64,000 nt of DNA from Paraburkholderia bryophila (lineage in GTDB: Bacteria; Pseudomonadota; Gammaproteobacteria; Burkholderiales; Burkholderiaceae): the NCBI RefSeq assembly GCF_003269035.1, contig NZ_QLTK01000008.1:1-64000 (forward strand), given 5' to 3'. Each line of letters begins with the position of its first letter. Within the stretch, counting starts at the first letter, position 1. A program made the position numbers and the translations under genes. The notes beneath the pieces were generated by a model. That model did no database searches. It was not told the DNA's origin and worked only from the letters and a program-made list of their open reading frames with translations. Below, one piece after another: positions 1 to 8,704 of the stretch.

Positions 1-491
1 TAGAAAAACGCCTTGTCCCAAGGTACCGCGATTACTCCGCCCGGCCCGTTGTGCCGGAAGGCGTACACCATTCGCGTCTGGCGATTGAAGCGCACGGCCT
101 TGTGCCTGTAGTTGAAGCAATCGCGCAGCAATATCACAACCGTGAGCACGCAGCACAGCACCGTAATCACGGTGAAGACCCACATGCCGGCGCTGAACAC
201 TCCCTGTTCACCGTTCCTGACCATCGCAGGCGTATCGACAATCGCGCTCTGCGCGGCTTCCACGGTGAGTAAAGCAAATGCCGGGAAACAAAGCAGGAAA
301 GCAAGAAGGCCCCAGCCAATCTGCGAGTAAGAAGCGTCGCAGACTTCGAGATAAACATCGTTCATCCCGAATACGGTGTAAGCATCGGCAGCTTCATCGA
401 CGACGGGCTTGTGAACATTAATGCGCCGTGCGACCTCTTCCTCGGTTAGTGGACGGTTGATTTGAATCTTTGTCAGGTAATCGTATGCCAT
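1..491 (-). CDS. DUF6708-like membrane protein, cut by the window edge (partial)
   Basis: The reading frame opens with ATG at 491 and stays open to the left edge, giving about 163 residues without a stop. It begins MAYDYLTKIQINRPLTEEE and has two hydrophobic stretches, at roughly residues 60-75 and 95-115, separated by a short loop; a basic segment with FNRQTRMVYAF follows. This layout (short soluble start, two membrane helices, then an RFNRxxRxVY stretch) resembles the DUF6708 proteins often encoded after VasX-type T6SS effectors. The gene follows the effector by 10 bases, so co-transcription is likely. A role as immunity or accessory protein for that effector is inferred from position only. 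The C-terminus is not visible. Confidence 0.7.
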   Translation of the reverse strand, partial: MAYDYLTKIQINRPLTEEEVARRINVHKPVVDEAADAYTVFGMNDVYLEVCDASYSQIGWGLLAFLLCFPAFALLTVEAAQSAIVDTPAMVRNGEQGVFSAGMWVFTVITVLCCVLTVVILLRDCFNYRHKAVRFNRQTRMVYAFRHNGPGGVIAVPWDKAFF

Positions 492-501
492 GGTGACTCG
501 C

Positions 502-3063
502 TTATGAGGTCAGCGCTTCGAACTGCTTGCGTTCGTCGAGTTCTGAGAACTTTTCCGTCGCTGTACCGAAGAAGCACTTACTGAGCCATTCCTCGATTTC
601 CCGGTGCTTCTTCCATGCTATTAAAAGACCGATGACAACAAGCACAACCATAAGTGCAAAAATCAGGACGGTTGCGCCGGCAATCATGGCAAGGCACAGC
701 AGGCCGTTTGTAACGGCAGATGCAAAATACAAGGAGGCTAGGCCCGCATGTCCGGACTCTCGTTCGGTCTTGAATTGCTGGAGGTCATACCACGCCCCGA
801 CCAATCCGGCTACCGCACCTACGACACGGAAGGCAATTTCGATAACGGTGCCCCATTTCAGCAACAGCTGCGAATAACGCCCCCCTAGTTTGCTAAATGC
901 CTTCATTCCATTACCAACCGTCTGGAAGGACGCCGCACACGTTGAGACGATAGCAGCAACGAACTTGTCATGGTTCTCCTTGCGGTTCAGCGCACTCGAC
1001 TTTGCCAACTCCTTGCTAGCCAACATCCAGTTCACCGCATTGAAGATGACCCCGATGACGCCGTATCCAACTTCACCCTGTGTCGCGGCCCGAAATTTTG
1101 GAAGAAAGCTCGCATTGATGTTCTCTTCCGTCAATACCGCGCGCACTCCCGGTGCAAAGATTGCCGCCCCCCTGCCACTGAGGGAAGTAGCGCCCGATGA
1201 CGCCTGGAGAGCCTCATCGGCGTTGAAGACAATGAACTGCGGAACCTTGATTGGGCCATCCTTGGGAGACGAGCTCTGGAAAGTCTTACGCAGGTTCGCG
1301 TTCAACGAACCCAGGCTTGGACGTTTGTTCGCGGGCATCTGTTCGTACATCTGGCGCGCCATATAGGAAATCCACTGGTTGACGGTTCCTTCGACGGGCT
1401 TGTAGATGACGGTGGTGCGCGAACGCAGACTCATGCACGCTGTGAGAACCCGGACACTCGCTGTATCGCCAGTCTTGGCAATAAAGCCGGCAATCGGGCC
1501 ACCCAGTTCGTGCAGCATTCCAGCCACTGCCTTGTCGGCCCGCACAATCAGGCCCTGACCTTTCTTCTCGAGAATCTCGTTGGCAGCGTGGTTCAGCTCA
1601 ATGAGCTTTGCTGCCGGCTCCCGCACTTCAAGCATAGGGAATCCTGCCGCTTCCTTCAGTTTTTCAGCCGACGGGTCGTGGTTCAGAATCATCGAACGCA
1701 GAAGCGGATTGTGGCGGTCCTTCAAGTCTCCCTTGGCCCATTCGAGGACCAGGTCATAGACCACCCTGCGGTCAGCCGACCCATATATACATGCGTAGAA
1801 GAGTTCGGCGTATTCGACGCCCTTTGCCACATCGAGTTCGTGGAAGTCCCACGCAAACACCGTCCTCAGCTGCGTGCCCTTTAGCCAGGCGACATAGTCG
1901 TCTGCGAGCGGGTTGAGCACAGTGTCTTCTATCTGCTGCATCTGCGTCTTCATGTTATTGCGGAACTGCGTCACCGCATTCTGGCTGTAGGATTCGGTGT
2001 ACGGCTTCCAGGCCGCGGCCTTCACCGAATCCATCTCCCGTTCCTTCTGCTCGTCGATGGACTTGACCTCCTTTTCGTAGGCCTTCCCCCCATCAAACAG
2101 GGAGTAAAGGGCGTACGTTTCAGCCGACTGTCCCTTGAGCTGCTCTGCGGCCGCATTCTCGTCCTCCTCTGCACTTTCTTCGATAGAGGATTTCATTCCG
2201 TCAATCGCGCTCGCCGTCCACATTTTTCTCTGATACGGCTTCATGGCCGCACCCATCGCTACAAACTGCTCGGCGTTGAGCTCCTGCGTGATGCCAGCTG
2301 GGTCCCAAAGTGCGAAGAAGACGCCATTGCCCTTGTCGTGTGCGTCCGTAAATTGCTTGAGCCCGTCCGCTTCGCTTGCGCGGTCCTTGAAGGCAAACGG
2401 CGAGCAAGATGCAGCGACGTCCACGCCGCCCTTGTACTCGAGCACATAGTCGGTAACGTGCGCAATGGTCTGGGCATGCTTCTGCGAATGGTTGCCGCTC
2501 GCCCATCCCGCTGCATCGAAGAGCTGCATCCGGTGGTCCCTGCAACCATTTTCGTTGGCTTCATAGCGCTTGCGCACAGGGCCCGTCCAGCGTACGTCGC
2601 TGAAAGCCAGATAGACCTTGCCGGCCTTCTGCGGATGGTCGATGCTGATGCACTGCGCGAGTTCCTTGTGCCCGGTCTGTTGACAGTTGAACCCTTTCTC
2701 CTGGGTTTCAGGCAGGTCGACGTCGAGCGGGTAGTTGAAGACATAGCCCTCGGACGTCACGCCGTAGATTTGCCACTTGCTTTGGGACGGGTAATAGACG
2801 TGGATGAACCCTTTGCGCACCGAGCGCAAGAAGTAGGTCGCCTTCTTGGGACCTACGCCTGTGACCCCGTCACCAAACGGTCCCTTCGGCAACGCAAGCG
2901 CCGTGGCCGCGCCGAGATTGTGAGCATTGGTCGCGGCAGCTGCCGCATACCGTACCGGCAGAATCAGAAGACCCGTCTTTTCACACATGTTGCAGGACTT
3001 CTGGCACGCTGCATTGGCTTTGGCGTTTGCCGATGCGGCCTGGACCTTCGGAATGGTACCCAT
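502..3063 (-). CDS. VasX-type (BTH_I2691 family) T6SS membrane effector
   Basis: An 853-residue protein. Near the start it has the cysteine-containing stretch CEKTGLLILPVRYA, which marks the N-terminal region of VasX and BTH_I2691-type effectors. The central part is hydrophilic and alpha-helical in character. The C-terminal 130 residues hold several strongly hydrophobic segments (around 730-755 and 770-815) followed by KKHREIEEWLSKCFFG, as in family members. Known VasX insert into target-cell membranes and collapse the membrane potential; that activity here is inferred from family. The gene is third in a vgrG - DUF4123 - effector - DUF6708-like order, which is the standard cargo arrangement: VgrG carries, DUF4123 loads, and the last gene probably protects. 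The upstream bases GGCAGAGAGAG form a weak ribosome site. Confidence 0.85.
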   Translation of the reverse strand: MGTIPKVQAASANAKANAACQKSCNMCEKTGLLILPVRYAAAAATNAHNLGAATALALPKGPFGDGVTGVGPKKATYFLRSVRKGFIHVYYPSQSKWQIYGVTSEGYVFNYPLDVDLPETQEKGFNCQQTGHKELAQCISIDHPQKAGKVYLAFSDVRWTGPVRKRYEANENGCRDHRMQLFDAAGWASGNHSQKHAQTIAHVTDYVLEYKGGVDVAASCSPFAFKDRASEADGLKQFTDAHDKGNGVFFALWDPAGITQELNAEQFVAMGAAMKPYQRKMWTASAIDGMKSSIEESAEEDENAAAEQLKGQSAETYALYSLFDGGKAYEKEVKSIDEQKEREMDSVKAAAWKPYTESYSQNAVTQFRNNMKTQMQQIEDTVLNPLADDYVAWLKGTQLRTVFAWDFHELDVAKGVEYAELFYACIYGSADRRVVYDLVLEWAKGDLKDRHNPLLRSMILNHDPSAEKLKEAAGFPMLEVREPAAKLIELNHAANEILEKKGQGLIVRADKAVAGMLHELGGPIAGFIAKTGDTASVRVLTACMSLRSRTTVIYKPVEGTVNQWISYMARQMYEQMPANKRPSLGSLNANLRKTFQSSSPKDGPIKVPQFIVFNADEALQASSGATSLSGRGAAIFAPGVRAVLTEENINASFLPKFRAATQGEVGYGVIGVIFNAVNWMLASKELAKSSALNRKENHDKFVAAIVSTCAASFQTVGNGMKAFSKLGGRYSQLLLKWGTVIEIAFRVVGAVAGLVGAWYDLQQFKTERESGHAGLASLYFASAVTNGLLCLAMIAGATVLIFALMVVLVVIGLLIAWKKHREIEEWLSKCFFGTATEKFSELDERKQFEALTS

Positions 3064-3099
3064 AGTTACTCTCTCTGCCTTGCGTTATGTGTTGTTGCG

Positions 3100-3903
3100 T
3101 TACGCATACAGCGCCGCTTCCTGCGCAATCTGCGCCCAGTTTTCATCGGTCCACAAAGCGGTGATTTCCGAGTACGACGACGTCTGCCCCGGCTGAAGCG
3201 CCGCGGCGACCTTCGGATGTCGGTCGAAATTCGGTGAGACCAGCAAGCCCTGTACGGCAAACACCGTCAGGTCCTCTCCCGCGAGGCGATATCGGGCTCC
3301 CTTCGTGAACAGGGCGTCGAGCTGACGAGGGGTGCGCTCATCAACGGGCTCCCCAGCGTTCCGGATGGACTGCAGCGCCTGCTCGATGAGATGCAGGCGG
3401 CGCAGCGATGCCCACTGGTCAGTCGACGGCGACAGGCGTTCAGCAGGCGCGACCGCCGGACGCTCCACCGTCAGCCATCCACTGCCTGAGAAATAGCGCC
3501 AGCGCAGCACTGGTCCGAACACGAGCGATAGCTGTTCCGGTCGAAGCACCCATCCAAGGTTGCGAACCACCCGGGGGTCGTAGAATCGGAATACCGAGTG
3601 GCCCTCGGGTTCGCGCGGCAGCGCAAGCATGCCACTGACGTGCCGCATCAACGTCTCGGCGCTTGCATCAGTCTCAAGCAGCGCACAGACGCGCGGTGGG
3701 AGGCCCTCCTGCAGGTCCCGAGCCGCAATGGTCTCGATAGCCGGAAGTTGCTGTTCAGAGTGCTCCACTGCGTAAAGCAACGGCATCACCCCTTTGAGTT
3801 CCGGCATCGCAGTCGGGACAATCTCGCCGACTTCGTACATCCGTGGCGCCGTGCCAAGGTCAACGAGGCCGTTGTCGGGCTCCACAATCAGGTACTGGTC
3901 CAT
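3100..3903 (-). CDS. DUF4123 T6SS effector adaptor/chaperone
   Basis: A 267-residue protein. DUF4123 proteins (Tap/TEC) bind a specific effector and load it on its cognate VgrG. The N-terminal half has the family's pattern: YLIVEPDNG, then LLYAVE, and later WLLRPEQL-like and FYDPRV segments (seen as VFRFYDPRVV and GWVLRPEQL). I chose ATG at 3903 rather than the farther upstream start at 3966 because 3903 lies 8 bases after the vgrG stop, while 3966 would force a 55-base overlap and add a cysteine-rich tail of no family type. It sits between vgrG and the VasX-type effector, so it is probably that effector's loader. Confidence 0.85.
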   Translation of the reverse strand: MDQYLIVEPDNGLVDLGTAPRMYEVGEIVPTAMPELKGVMPLLYAVEHSEQQLPAIETIAARDLQEGLPPRVCALLETDASAETLMRHVSGMLALPREPEGHSVFRFYDPRVVRNLGWVLRPEQLSLVFGPVLRWRYFSGSGWLTVERPAVAPAERLSPSTDQWASLRRLHLIEQALQSIRNAGEPVDERTPRQLDALFTKGARYRLAGEDLTVFAVQGLLVSPNFDRHPKVAAALQPGQTSSYSEITALWTDENWAQIAQEAALYA

Positions 3904-3911
3904 GGGTACGC

Positions 3912-6455
3912 CTAGTCGACAATGGCCGCACCGGCCTGCGAGGCAGAAGCAAATTTCTGCGCACACGACTCAGTCACTGGCAGTTGTGCTGCGGCGTTCT
4001 CACTCGCCGGGCCCTGGAACGAATGCTGGGTACCTTTGATTTCGACCAGGCCCGGCGCATGTACATAGATGTTGCCCCCAGCCAGGCGAATCGTTGCACC
4101 ACCCGCCATCAGTTTGATTTCCTTGTCTGCCATCACATTGACGGCATCAGAAGTCGACACAACCTTGACAGTCCTGTCGGCCGTAATCTCGACGTTATCG
4201 GATTGGGCCTGCAGCTCGACCTTTCCTTTGCCTGCGAAGAGCTTCATGCCCGAGTTCTGCACGAAGAGACTGAGTTTTTCGCCCACGCTTGCGATGAGTG
4301 ACTTGGACGCCGCAATGTGCGTGCTGGCGCCACTCACGATGTTGACGTGCTCCGTCGCCGCGGCCTGGATGGATTTCTGCGTCGAAAGGCCGATACCGGA
4401 GGGGCTGGCGAGCAGCATCACGGGCTGAGCGAATCCATTCGCCTCGCCAGTTCCACCGCCGGCCGTGTTGCCGCCCCCCGAGTTTGCCTGCCGCGCGCTC
4501 TGCGTCGCGGCTGCGAAATCGTTGATGGTGTCCTGAGCATCCTGCAAGCCTTCGGCCTGACTGCCTGTTGCGACTTCGGAGCGTCGCTCAACGACACCGC
4601 CCGAGTCGACGAGGTGCTGGTGTGCCTCCTTGACATCGAGCGGCTGGCTCGACGTGCCGACCTTCGCGTACGTCGAGAGGTACATACCCTGCGAAGCGCG
4701 CACAGCGCCGTACGAATCGGTCTTCAGGTCGAAGCCAGTCCCGAGATAGCTGCCGCGCGTATTGCCTTGCTGGTCAATGAGGTAGCCGAGATGCAAATAG
4801 CTTTGGGACGTGCTGCTGAAAAGCTGCGCCCGGTTCTGGCCCGTCGAATCGTCCATGACAAGCTGGTTGTAGCCTGTGCCCTGGAATTCCTTGGACTTGT
4901 AACCCGAGAGCAAGCCGTTGGAGTGCCATTGCGGCGTCTGCTGTCCGTTGAACAGGCTTCCGCTGACGACCGGGCGGTCACAATCGCCGTCCAGGTAGAC
5001 GATTCCCACCTCATGTCCCACACGCGGGACAAATACGCCGCCGAGCGTCCCGCCGGCATTCGGTGACATGACGCGTAGCCAGCAGGAAGCCTTTTCATCG
5101 CCGCCGTTCTGCCGGTCCCAGTGCATTAGCACTTTGACCCGGTTGAGGCTGTCCGTGAACACTTCCTCATGATTCGGGCCGACCACTGTCGCGGTCTGGG
5201 TATGCATCAGGGGCTTACGGTGTTCGAAGGGACTGCGAAACGGAACAGTGCGTCGCTGCGTTTCCAGTTCGACGAGGAAGAAACCTTCGCCGCCCAACGC
5301 GTCATTTACATTGAAGGCATCCGACGAACCCGCGTGATATGAGCGAGCTTCAGCAAGTTGTGACTGAAGGCTATGGCGGAACTGTGTTCCGGTCGAAACC
5401 GGCAGGTTGTTCTCGATGTACCAGGTCACGGCCAGAATCGCAAACTGACGATTTTCCGCGCTGTCGGATGCGAGAGCGGTTGCGCCCTCAAGCTGGAACC
5501 AACGTCCCACATCGGCTCGCCGTACGCTGCCCGTCGCAAAGAAGCGCTTCGCGCGGGACTCCCATTCTTCGAGCCGTGTTTTTGACAAAGTGTCGCCACG
5601 AGCACTGTCGCCGTAGGTATATGCGCCTGTGTACTCGTAGACCTCGGCCTGGTCGGGCAGGTCACCTTGCTTGTCGACTGTCGGCGTGGACAGCTCTTTC
5701 TTGAAGGTTGGATTCTTATAGTCGAATGTGCGCGTGGTGTAGCTCACACTCTGCAATGTGCGTGCTCCGCCCCACTGGACTATTGCATCCGTTTCACTTC
5801 CAGCCCCCGCTCGATAAAACGACACATCTTGCGGAGCAAGGGCTTTAACGGTGTAGAGGTCGTCCGTGATGACCAGCGTGTGCGCTTTGCCGTCATCCGC
5901 CTGTTCAAAATAGCCGAAGAGACCTTCCGCTTCCATAATCCGGTGCACGAAGTTCCAGTCGTCTTCATATTGAACGCAGAACGACCGCGGAGGTAGCTGG
6001 TTACGGAGGTCGAAGCGATAAGCGCCACTTGACTGGGGATGCTCGTTGAATACCGCCGAGATTATGTCCTCTGCCGTCTTGTCCTGAAATATCCGCGCGT
6101 CGCTGCGAAATTTCAGGAAGTGCAACCACGACGAAAAGCTAATCTGGTAAAGCTGAACGCTGCCGTCGGAGCCCAGAAATCGCGCAGTATGAACGTAGCC
6201 ATGACGCGGTAAATACGACGAGTCAGTCTGTTGAGTCCAGAGCGTCACCGGTTTCGCGATGAGGGATTTGAGCTCGATAGAGTCTTTCAGGGAAGCGACA
6301 TCGACAGTGAAGTCGTAGTTGCGTCCAATGCGTGAAGTGCCGACCACGCGGACTGGCACCAGCGTATTGCCGCCCAACGCAGTATCCAGTTTCAACAAGC
6401 GTCGAGATTGGTCCATCCCCGCGCCCAGCACCGTTGCCAGGTCATTTACCGTCAT
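3912..6455 (-). CDS. vgrG: Type VI secretion tip protein VgrG (with DUF2345)
   Basis: An 847-residue VgrG. It forms the trimeric spike at the tip of the T6SS tube and carries effectors. The gp27-like part (about 20-380) includes FDYKNPTFKK and GRWFQLEG. The gp5-like OB part (about 420-560) has VKVLMHWDRQ, SCWLRVMSPNAGG and FVPRVGHEVGIVYLDGDCDRP, which are classical VgrG signatures. The C-terminal repeat region with KVELQAQSDNVEITAD and EIKLMAGGATIRLAGG is a DUF2345-type beta-helix extension. The start at 6455 is supported by GGAG seven bases upstream; the alternative start at 6539 adds a hydrophobic segment not found in VgrG. It heads the module, followed within 8 bases by DUF4123. Confidence 0.95.
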   Translation of the reverse strand: MTVNDLATVLGAGMDQSRRLLKLDTALGGNTLVPVRVVGTSRIGRNYDFTVDVASLKDSIELKSLIAKPVTLWTQQTDSSYLPRHGYVHTARFLGSDGSVQLYQISFSSWLHFLKFRSDARIFQDKTAEDIISAVFNEHPQSSGAYRFDLRNQLPPRSFCVQYEDDWNFVHRIMEAEGLFGYFEQADDGKAHTLVITDDLYTVKALAPQDVSFYRAGAGSETDAIVQWGGARTLQSVSYTTRTFDYKNPTFKKELSTPTVDKQGDLPDQAEVYEYTGAYTYGDSARGDTLSKTRLEEWESRAKRFFATGSVRRADVGRWFQLEGATALASDSAENRQFAILAVTWYIENNLPVSTGTQFRHSLQSQLAEARSYHAGSSDAFNVNDALGGEGFFLVELETQRRTVPFRSPFEHRKPLMHTQTATVVGPNHEEVFTDSLNRVKVLMHWDRQNGGDEKASCWLRVMSPNAGGTLGGVFVPRVGHEVGIVYLDGDCDRPVVSGSLFNGQQTPQWHSNGLLSGYKSKEFQGTGYNQLVMDDSTGQNRAQLFSSTSQSYLHLGYLIDQQGNTRGSYLGTGFDLKTDSYGAVRASQGMYLSTYAKVGTSSQPLDVKEAHQHLVDSGGVVERRSEVATGSQAEGLQDAQDTINDFAAATQSARQANSGGGNTAGGGTGEANGFAQPVMLLASPSGIGLSTQKSIQAAATEHVNIVSGASTHIAASKSLIASVGEKLSLFVQNSGMKLFAGKGKVELQAQSDNVEITADRTVKVVSTSDAVNVMADKEIKLMAGGATIRLAGGNIYVHAPGLVEIKGTQHSFQGPASENAAAQLPVTESCAQKFASASQAGAAIVD

Positions 6456-7044
6456 TTTCAGACTCCACCCCCAGATTGCCACGCAGAATAATATGATGAA
6501 AAACTTTTCCAGACAATTTTTGTCAACGAACGCGTGCAATCAGTTTGCGATTCGGAATTATTTGCAGATGCGCACATGAAAGGTAGCTTTTTCCGCTTTG
6601 GTGTTTATCTGCGCGGCGGGAGATAGTTTTGCTATGCGATGAACAGGCTGCATTGATTGTCGCAGTAGTCTCCCTCAAAAATTGAAATATCGAAGCGTCC
6701 GAATCATGGACAAACACAAATATCGCCCATACCGAGTACGCGCCGCGCTCCGACTGACACGCCATTTACGTTCCCAGCCAACATTCGTTGCCCCATCCCG
6801 CACTTTATGGAAAAACAGTTTTCCGGGGCAACTGCCGATGAATGACACATGATGTTCACCTAAGCATCACTTTCAGATTGTTAAATATTGCAATCCACGG
6901 CAGCGATTTTCGTTTTGGATTCATAGTGCCTATGTTTTCAGCGGGTCATTGACAACAAAACTCCACAAGATTGAAAACGAGTACAACGTGTATGGATTTC
7001 ATGGGCCAGCGCCAGAATCAATCGATTTGCGATTTTTATGCGAA
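6456..7044. other. 589-bp AT-richer divergent intergenic region
   Basis: No convincing gene is seen. The region separates the leftward vgrG from a rightward small-gene cluster and is visibly richer in A and T than its flanks. It probably holds both promoters, but I cannot place them with confidence. A TTG at 6949 would extend the next gene by 32 residues of unconvincing sequence, so I treat this part as non-coding. Confidence 0.5.
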
Positions 7045-7503
7045 ATGAATAGAAAGAGAGGCGGTGGTCGTTATGTATCCACTAAGACATCCGCAAAGGC
7101 CACGCTTCTACCACCAACGCTAGAAGCTGTCCGCTCGCTTTCACTACGCAATCACCTTGCGCTCACCGCATTACGAGCAGGCAGTGGAAACGGGCACCTG
7201 CTAAGCGACCTGATACGTGCGCTGTACCTAGCCTGGTATCTTCGTGAAGCAGGCTTCGGAGCGATTCACCACGCATTTTTTCCTGAAGCCGCAGAGGCGC
7301 TCGAGAGCAGCGCGGCGCGGGCAACAGCAGACGATGTCTGGCAGGTCAGTCCGGACGAAGCGGCGATTCTCGAACGGCTGCTGGCACTTCATGACGAGCA
7401 ACTGGCGAATACGCCTGTCGGCGTCATGCTCGGGGCACAAAGGCGGCTATTGCGATTCGCAACGAGTGACCGGAAAACACCGTGGCAAGAGACCGGCCGG
7501 TGA
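7045..7503 (+). CDS. Hypothetical protein of a small Burkholderia-type family (Fis-like annotation possible)
   Basis: A 152-residue protein from ATG 7045; GAAAGAGAGG lies just inside the gene, and no strong ribosome site precedes it. The protein starts with a basic, serine/threonine-rich tail and then has helical segments such as LSLRNHLALTAL and LLSDLIRALYLAWYL, with AILERLLALHDEQL near the end. I recognise the general look of short Burkholderia proteins that pipelines often name Fis-family regulators, but I see no clear helix-turn-helix. Two further small rightward genes follow, so it may lead a small operon. Function unknown. Confidence 0.6.
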   Translation: MNRKRGGGRYVSTKTSAKATLLPPTLEAVRSLSLRNHLALTALRAGSGNGHLLSDLIRALYLAWYLREAGFGAIHHAFFPEAAEALESSAARATADDVWQVSPDEAAILERLLALHDEQLANTPVGVMLGAQRRLLRFATSDRKTPWQETGR

Positions 7504-7600
7504 CCGGGGAAGACGGGCGCGTGGCGCTCACGCGCGCTTCTCCGACCTGGCCGCAACAGCCGCTAAAATCGGCGCATCGAGAAGGACGGGGAAAATCATC

Positions 7601-7864
7601 ATGGCTGCAAGAGGCGCTTCCGGCGCGATGACGCTGATAACGGAATACGACGTAGCGGGCAGCCCAATACGCGTGCTGCGACTGGAATCTGCGACCAATG
7701 GAAGAGCCGTTCTGCTGCTGGAAGTCGATGAGCGCAAACCCGGCATACACCGCGAGGTGAGGCACGAGATAACGCCGTCGGAACTCATTGCCGTCATTCG
7801 AGCAAATGGGGCAGCGCTGCCAAGCAAACCGCACAACGACCGTCTCATCTCCGACCCGATGTGA
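7601..7864 (+). CDS. Hypothetical 87-residue protein
   Basis: It starts at ATG 7601 with an AAGGACGGGG stretch about 8-17 bases upstream that can act as ribosome site. The predicted protein has alternating hydrophobic beta-like segments (MTLITEYDV, IRVLRLES, RAVLLLEVDE) and ends with a polar tail. I do not recognise the family. It lies 97 bases after the previous gene and ends 9 bases before the next, which suggests a shared transcript. A longer frame reading in from 7244 exists, but that part merely shadows the upstream gene. Confidence 0.5.
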   Translation: MAARGASGAMTLITEYDVAGSPIRVLRLESATNGRAVLLLEVDERKPGIHREVRHEITPSELIAVIRANGAALPSKPHNDRLISDPM

Positions 7865-7873
7865 GTGCCCTCC

Positions 7874-8089
7874 ATGGGCGATAGGTACGTCGTTCAACTC
7901 AATTTTTACGCCATGGCGGTGGGCGAGTTCAATAATCTAGTGCTTGCGAAAAGATATCTCGTCGAGCTCCTCGAAAACGATTCTGCGCGGCAATACGTTG
8001 CTCAACGTCATCCGGATTTGATGGTGGCGTTCGAGTCCATCATTGCAACCATTTCCCTCGACCAGCAGCAATTCAGCGCGGTCCTCTAG
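7874..8089 (+). CDS. Hypothetical 71-residue protein
   Basis: A small protein starting MGDRYVVQLNFYAMAVG and continuing with helical segments (LAKRYLVELLENDSARQYV, FESIIATISLDQQQF). ATG at 7874 is preferred over GTG 7865 because of the codon; no strong ribosome site separates the two. It follows the 87-residue gene by 9 bases. The balanced charge pattern and the absence of low-complexity sequence suggest a real gene. Function unknown. Confidence 0.5.
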   Translation: MGDRYVVQLNFYAMAVGEFNNLVLAKRYLVELLENDSARQYVAQRHPDLMVAFESIIATISLDQQQFSAVL

Positions 8090-8345
8090 TCGAACCCTGA
8101 CATAGCGGCGGTCCACACCGCGTGCGACGCGCAGTGAGATAAGCGCCATCGATTCGACTTCTGCGCCCCGCAATGGCGATGTTGCGTCCTTCTTTCGTTT
8201 TTGCAGAACCGCGCGCCCGTTTCGCGGCGAACCGCGCAGCAACGATGGCCAACGTCCTCGTGAACAGCTCCCAGCCAAGCTTTCGGTCCTCACTCATGAG
8301 GTCCCAGTGTTCTTCATTGATACCCCGTTTTACATTTGCGGCCAT
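8073..8345 (-). CDS. Possible small hypothetical protein (weak)
   Basis: A 90-residue leftward frame whose first half looks coding (MAANVKRGINEEHWDLM, then WELFTRTLAIVAARFAA), while the second half is arginine-, glycine- and proline-rich and looks like chance translation. It overlaps the end of the preceding rightward gene by 17 bases and has no clear ribosome site. It could be the start of a gene that has lost its original end. Confidence 0.3.
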   Translation of the reverse strand: MAANVKRGINEEHWDLMSEDRKLGWELFTRTLAIVAARFAAKRARGSAKTKEGRNIAIAGRRSRIDGAYLTARRTRCGPPLCQGSTRGPR

Positions 8346-8524
8346 TGGTCGCCGACCTGGCGAATCGTCATTTTTGGGCTTCCATGCAAGAGATTCGCCT
8401 TACGATACATCGTTGAAATTGCGACAGCCATGTCTGGTCCGCGCAGAGTGTCTGCCCATGCTGGGGTAAGACCGTCGACCACACAGGCGAACGAGACAAT
8501 CAGACTGGCCAATCAGTCAATAAT

Positions 8525-8683
8525 CGGACAAAATCTATCGTAATTCGAGTTGTTTTCGGACAAACGATGGGTAACGGGCCGGTAATTCAGATAATTTTCG
8601 GCTAACGGTAGCGCCACATTATTCCGGCGTATTGCATGCGTTCCGGACAGTGCGGCGTATTATTTCGCTAATTTACGGACAAA
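8525..8683. promoter_or_regulatory. Repeated CGGACAA boxes upstream of the Fic gene
   Basis: The octamer CGGACAAA occurs exactly at 8525, 8557 and 8676. A near copy CGGACAGT lies at 8644 and a weaker one, CGGCTAAC, at 8599. The boxes at 8525 and 8557 and those at 8644 and 8676 are both 32 bases apart, close to three helical turns. They fill the 180 bases before the Fic gene, so they are candidate operators, perhaps for the winged-helix-like N-terminal part of that protein. Binding is inferred. Confidence 0.5.
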
Positions 8684-8704
8684 CTGGTCATCTCGGAACG
8701 GACG

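Noticed and set aside
6949..7044. N-terminal extension of the gene at 7045 from TTG 6949
   Set aside because: No ribosome site and a translation unlike the rest of the protein; ATG 7045 is a better start.
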